This document shows positions 61,940 to 64,000 of a stretch of 64,000 nt of DNA, in pieces. Made by a program: the position numbers and the translations under genes. The number at the start of each line of letters is the position of its first letter. The first letter of the stretch is position 1. The notes under the pieces are model-generated. The model ran no database searches. It was not told the DNA's origin and saw only the letters and a program-made list of their open reading frames with translations. Source of the DNA: Bin5 sp965221145 (GTDB lineage: Bacteria > Chloroflexota > Anaerolineae > Caldilineales > Caldilineaceae). The DNA is taken from positions 992,001-1,056,000 of the forward strand of contig OZ244877.1 in the NCBI GenBank assembly GCA_965221145.1. Reading direction: 5' to 3'.

Positions 61940-62641
61940 ATGACCCAAAATGATCTTGAGGTTCTCCCCATGACCTATAAATATATTAAAGTGATCGTCT
62001 GTCTTGCGAACTCGCGCAAACAGTCGGAACGCTGTATCGCCGGCCTTGAGATTGAGGGAAGTCAGTTGAGCAGATGGATTCGTCCGGTCAGCAGCCGTCC
62101 CTTGGGAGAGCTCGGTTTTCCTGAACGGAAGTTGACGACTGGCTCTGATCCTGAATTGCTCGATATTCTCGAAATTTCGATGCTCGGATCCCGCCCTCAT
62201 GGATGTCAGACTGAGAATCATCTGATCGATCACAACTCTTCCTGGGTGAAGCTGGAGGAGTTTCCGAAGCAACAACTCCTCCGGTATTGCAGAGCGCCCA
62301 ATCCGCTCTGGATCAACGGACATGACAGCGCGCACGGGCTAAATGATCGGATCCCTGAAAAGCAGGTGGGTTCGCTGCCCGACTCGTTGGTTCTGGTAGA
62401 ACCGCAGCAATTGCGAATTGAAATCAGGCTGGAGGCCGCAAAGCTGAGAGTGCGGGCTGAATTTCGTATAGCAGGTCAGATGTACAATCTTGGCGTGACC
62501 GATCCCGTCGTAGAACGGCAGTGCCTCTCTCGCGAAGAAGGCTTTCACTCTTACAGGAAACGTGCCGTCGCCTGCATATCGATCGGCGAACCCTTCAACG
62601 GATACTGTTACAAGCTTGTGGCCTCGATAATCCCTCTATGA
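61940..62641 (+). CDS. Dual OB-like (DuOB-type) protein
   Basis: A 233-residue protein; ATGA overlap with the protease-like gene. A later ATG at 61970 is possible. Motifs KVIVCLANSRKQSERCIAGLEIEG and WIRPVSSRPLGE, then LDILEISML, fit the dual-OB family that is found with DUF488 genes. The C-terminal half has GVTDPVVERQC. It is followed by two DUF488 proteins. Possibly a nucleic-acid-binding partner; the family's function is not established. Confidence 0.65.
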   Translation: MTQNDLEVLPMTYKYIKVIVCLANSRKQSERCIAGLEIEGSQLSRWIRPVSSRPLGELGFPERKLTTGSDPELLDILEISMLGSRPHGCQTENHLIDHNSSWVKLEEFPKQQLLRYCRAPNPLWINGHDSAHGLNDRIPEKQVGSLPDSLVLVEPQQLRIEIRLEAAKLRVRAEFRIAGQMYNLGVTDPVVERQCLSREEGFHSYRKRAVACISIGEPFNGYCYKLVASIIPL

Positions 62642-62663
62642 AAGGCTGTGCTGGGGAATCAAA

Positions 62664-63299
62664 ATGAGCCAGAAACTCTATACAGTCGGGCATTCGATAC
62701 ACCCGCTTCCACAGTTTCTTGACCTGCTCAAAAAACATCAGATCTCTGCGATCTGCGATGTGCGCTCCACGCCGTACAGCCGACTGCATCCACACTTCAA
62801 CCGCGAACTCCTCCGTCAGGAACTGAAACGCCACAATATCACCTATGTCTTCCTCGGCGAAGAACTGGGAGGTCGATCTTCCGACGCCTCTTGCTACGAT
62901 GCCGAGGGCAAGGTAAAGTATGATTGGATTGCCGATACAGAAGTCTTCCGGCGTGGCTTGGGGCGCGTCAGAGAAGGCATGAAGAATTACCGGGTCGCGC
63001 TCATGTGTGCGGAGAAGGATCCCCTCACTTGCCATCGAACGATTCTAGTTTGTCGTCACCTTCGCAGGGAGAGTGATCTGTCGATCCTGCACATTCTAGA
63101 AGACGGCCAGACTGAACCCCATGAAGAGAGCGAAATGAAACTATTGAAGCTCGCCCGTATGGAGCAGGGAGACCTCTTTAAGAGCTTTCAGGAGCAACTT
63201 GAGGAAGCCTATGATCATCAGGGGCGGCGCATCGCCTATCGGGAACAGCCGACGGAAGGGAGCGGGGAAAGGCACGAAGATCCGGAGGACGGGGCCTGA
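62664..63299 (+). CDS. DUF488 family protein 1
   Basis: A 211-residue DUF488 protein: YTVGHSIHPLPQFLDLL, the conserved ICDVRSTPYSRLHPHFNRELL, and the CAEKDPLTCHRTILV motif (E, C-H-R) that forms the putative active pocket. C-terminal 40 residues are charged and extra. It starts 22 bases after the DuOB gene and ends two bases before the second DUF488 gene. Function not proven in the family. Confidence 0.88.
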   Translation: MSQKLYTVGHSIHPLPQFLDLLKKHQISAICDVRSTPYSRLHPHFNRELLRQELKRHNITYVFLGEELGGRSSDASCYDAEGKVKYDWIADTEVFRRGLGRVREGMKNYRVALMCAEKDPLTCHRTILVCRHLRRESDLSILHILEDGQTEPHEESEMKLLKLARMEQGDLFKSFQEQLEEAYDHQGRRIAYREQPTEGSGERHEDPEDGA

Positions 63300-63300
63300 A

Positions 63301-63759
63301 ATGAAACTCTACACCATCGGCTTTACGCGCAAGAGCGCCGAGACGTTCTTTACTCAACTCAAAGAGTCTGGTATCCGCACGCTGATCGATACCCGCCTGA
63401 ACAATCGGTCGCAACTATCCGGCTTTGCCAAGCAGAACGACCTCCAGTATTTCTTGCGTGAAGTCGGCAAGATCGACTACCTGCATCTGCCCCTGCTCGC
63501 GCCTACCCAGGACATACTCGACGCCTACAAGAAAAAGAAGGGGCCTTGGGAAGAATATGAGCGTTCATTCCGCGCCCTCATGGTTTCCCGAAAGATTGAA
63601 GAAGAGTTCCAACCCGAACTCTTCGAAAACGCCTGCCTCCTATGCAGCGAGCACAAGCCCCACCACTGTCACCGGCGTCTGGTCGCCGAATACCTCCACG
63701 AAAAGTGGGACGGAATTGAAATTGAGATCGAGCATCTTCAACCCCAGGACCCCGCCTGA
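63301..63759 (+). CDS. DUF488 family protein 2
   Basis: A 152-residue DUF488 protein from the ATG at 63301, one base after the previous stop: LYTIGFTRKSAETFF, LIDTRLNNRSQLSGFAK and CSEHKPHHCHRRLVAEYL. Shorter than copy 1 and only distantly alike, so the two may form a heterodimer. Its frame is open upstream from 63199 but that overlaps copy 1. Confidence 0.88.
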   Translation: MKLYTIGFTRKSAETFFTQLKESGIRTLIDTRLNNRSQLSGFAKQNDLQYFLREVGKIDYLHLPLLAPTQDILDAYKKKKGPWEEYERSFRALMVSRKIEEEFQPELFENACLLCSEHKPHHCHRRLVAEYLHEKWDGIEIEIEHLQPQDPA

Positions 63760-63839
63760 TGTCTCACTGCGCGACTTAGAAGCAGATGCGTCTGTACGTT
63801 TGTTGTCGTGCAATCAGAAACGGGGATAATATAGAAATC

Positions 63840-64000
63840 GTGCTGATTACTGAAGAGCAGGTAGAGAATCGCAAATACTGGATCGACGAGGTAAGCCGCC
63901 TGAGTGGCGATTTTGCCGTTGATGCTGAAAGGGTTGAACGAAAATTGTCGCGTGAAATCCAAGTAGCCGGAATCCAACCGCTTCTAGGACATTTGCGACT
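63840..64000 (+). CDS. N-terminal part of an unidentified gene at the window end
   Basis: An open frame from a GTG at 63840 to the end of the window, about 53 residues (LITEEQVENRKYWIDEVSR...). Weak ribosome-binding site. Composition looks coding. Same strand as the DUF488 operon, 80 bases after it. No motif in the visible part. Confidence 0.4.
   Translation, partial: MLITEEQVENRKYWIDEVSRLSGDFAVDAERVERKLSREIQVAGIQPLLGHLR

Larger units (their letters stand above)
60676..61943 (+). pseudogene. Clan AA aspartic-protease-like gene interrupted by an IS
   Basis: The 5' piece codes MISGKVTANREAVIELEVI. After the insertion element and one copy of the TAATA duplication, the frame resumes GSDQRKERVEAAIDTGFNGDLTL..GMSLLYGNRVVLAVVDGGDV. 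Removing bases 60733-61628 restores one open frame of about 123 codons. It has the DTG triad of a retropepsin-like protein and a GMSLL second loop. The disruption is clean, without decay. It lies between coupled genes, so the operon may be polar-affected. Confidence 0.85.

Overview
The window is a GC-rich (about 60 percent), densely coding bacterial chromosome segment of about 64 kb, with no rRNA, tRNA or phage structural genes. The gene mix suggests a Chloroflexota bacterium, probably Caldilinea-like, or a similar free-living or host-associated heterotroph. It includes repeated phytanoyl-CoA dioxygenases, Gfo/Idh/MocA oxidoreductases, sulfatases, TIM-barrel sugar isomerases, a LutABC set, and a LexA with a standard HTH and Ser-Lys protease domain. 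This placement is inference from gene content only.

Layout. 1-2.3 kb: two PhyH-type dioxygenases around two small membrane-protein genes. 2.5-15.9 kb: a catabolic block with an aldo/keto reductase, two paralogous beta-propeller glycosidase-like proteins, three consecutive Gfo/Idh/MocA dehydrogenases, an MDR dehydrogenase, a class IV aminotransferase, an orphan beta-class DNA methyltransferase and an aspartoacylase-like metallo-hydrolase. 15.9-31.9 kb: gamma-glutamyltransferase, MDR dehydrogenase, sulfatase plus Rieske protein, a single-domain voltage-gated cation channel between two small membrane proteins, an enolase-superfamily enzyme, a DapA-like aldolase, a second sulfatase, a HicAB toxin-antitoxin pair, two more Gfo/Idh proteins, an SDR and a nucleotidyltransferase-fold protein. 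32-36.2 kb: two tandem ssb genes on the minus strand, each interrupted after codon 18 by a group II intron; one intron carries an intact maturase/RT and the other has lost it. 36.5-42.1 kb: M24 peptidase, lutABC and a sulfurtransferase. 42.1-44.4 kb: an accessory patch with a consensus promoter carrying an operator-like palindrome, a small membrane protein, a broken AbiTii gene and a candidate structured RNA. 44.4-56.7 kb: TIM-barrel isomerases, a beta-CASP nuclease divergent from lexA, MDR dehydrogenase, NHL propeller protein, AAA ATPase, glycerate kinase, ferredoxin and an orphan TRAP small permease. 57.8-64 kb: an NYN/cold-shock-like fusion, a second gamma-glutamyltransferase, an aspartic-protease gene split by an IS982-like element, and a DuOB-like/DUF488/DUF488 operon.

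Much of the biology worth a second look is in the repeats. A MITE-like family with about 35-bp terminal inverted repeats is present in five copies. A REP-like hairpin (core AGCGAAGCGGTAGCGCAT) occurs between genes, as a five-unit array in the lexA leader, and as in-frame insertions in two enzyme genes. A promoter-bearing module of about 200 bp occurs twice. The catabolic genes together suggest oxidation, dehydration or isomerisation and aldol cleavage of acidic or sulfated sugars feeding glycerate and lactate metabolism, but no substrate can be read from sequence alone.
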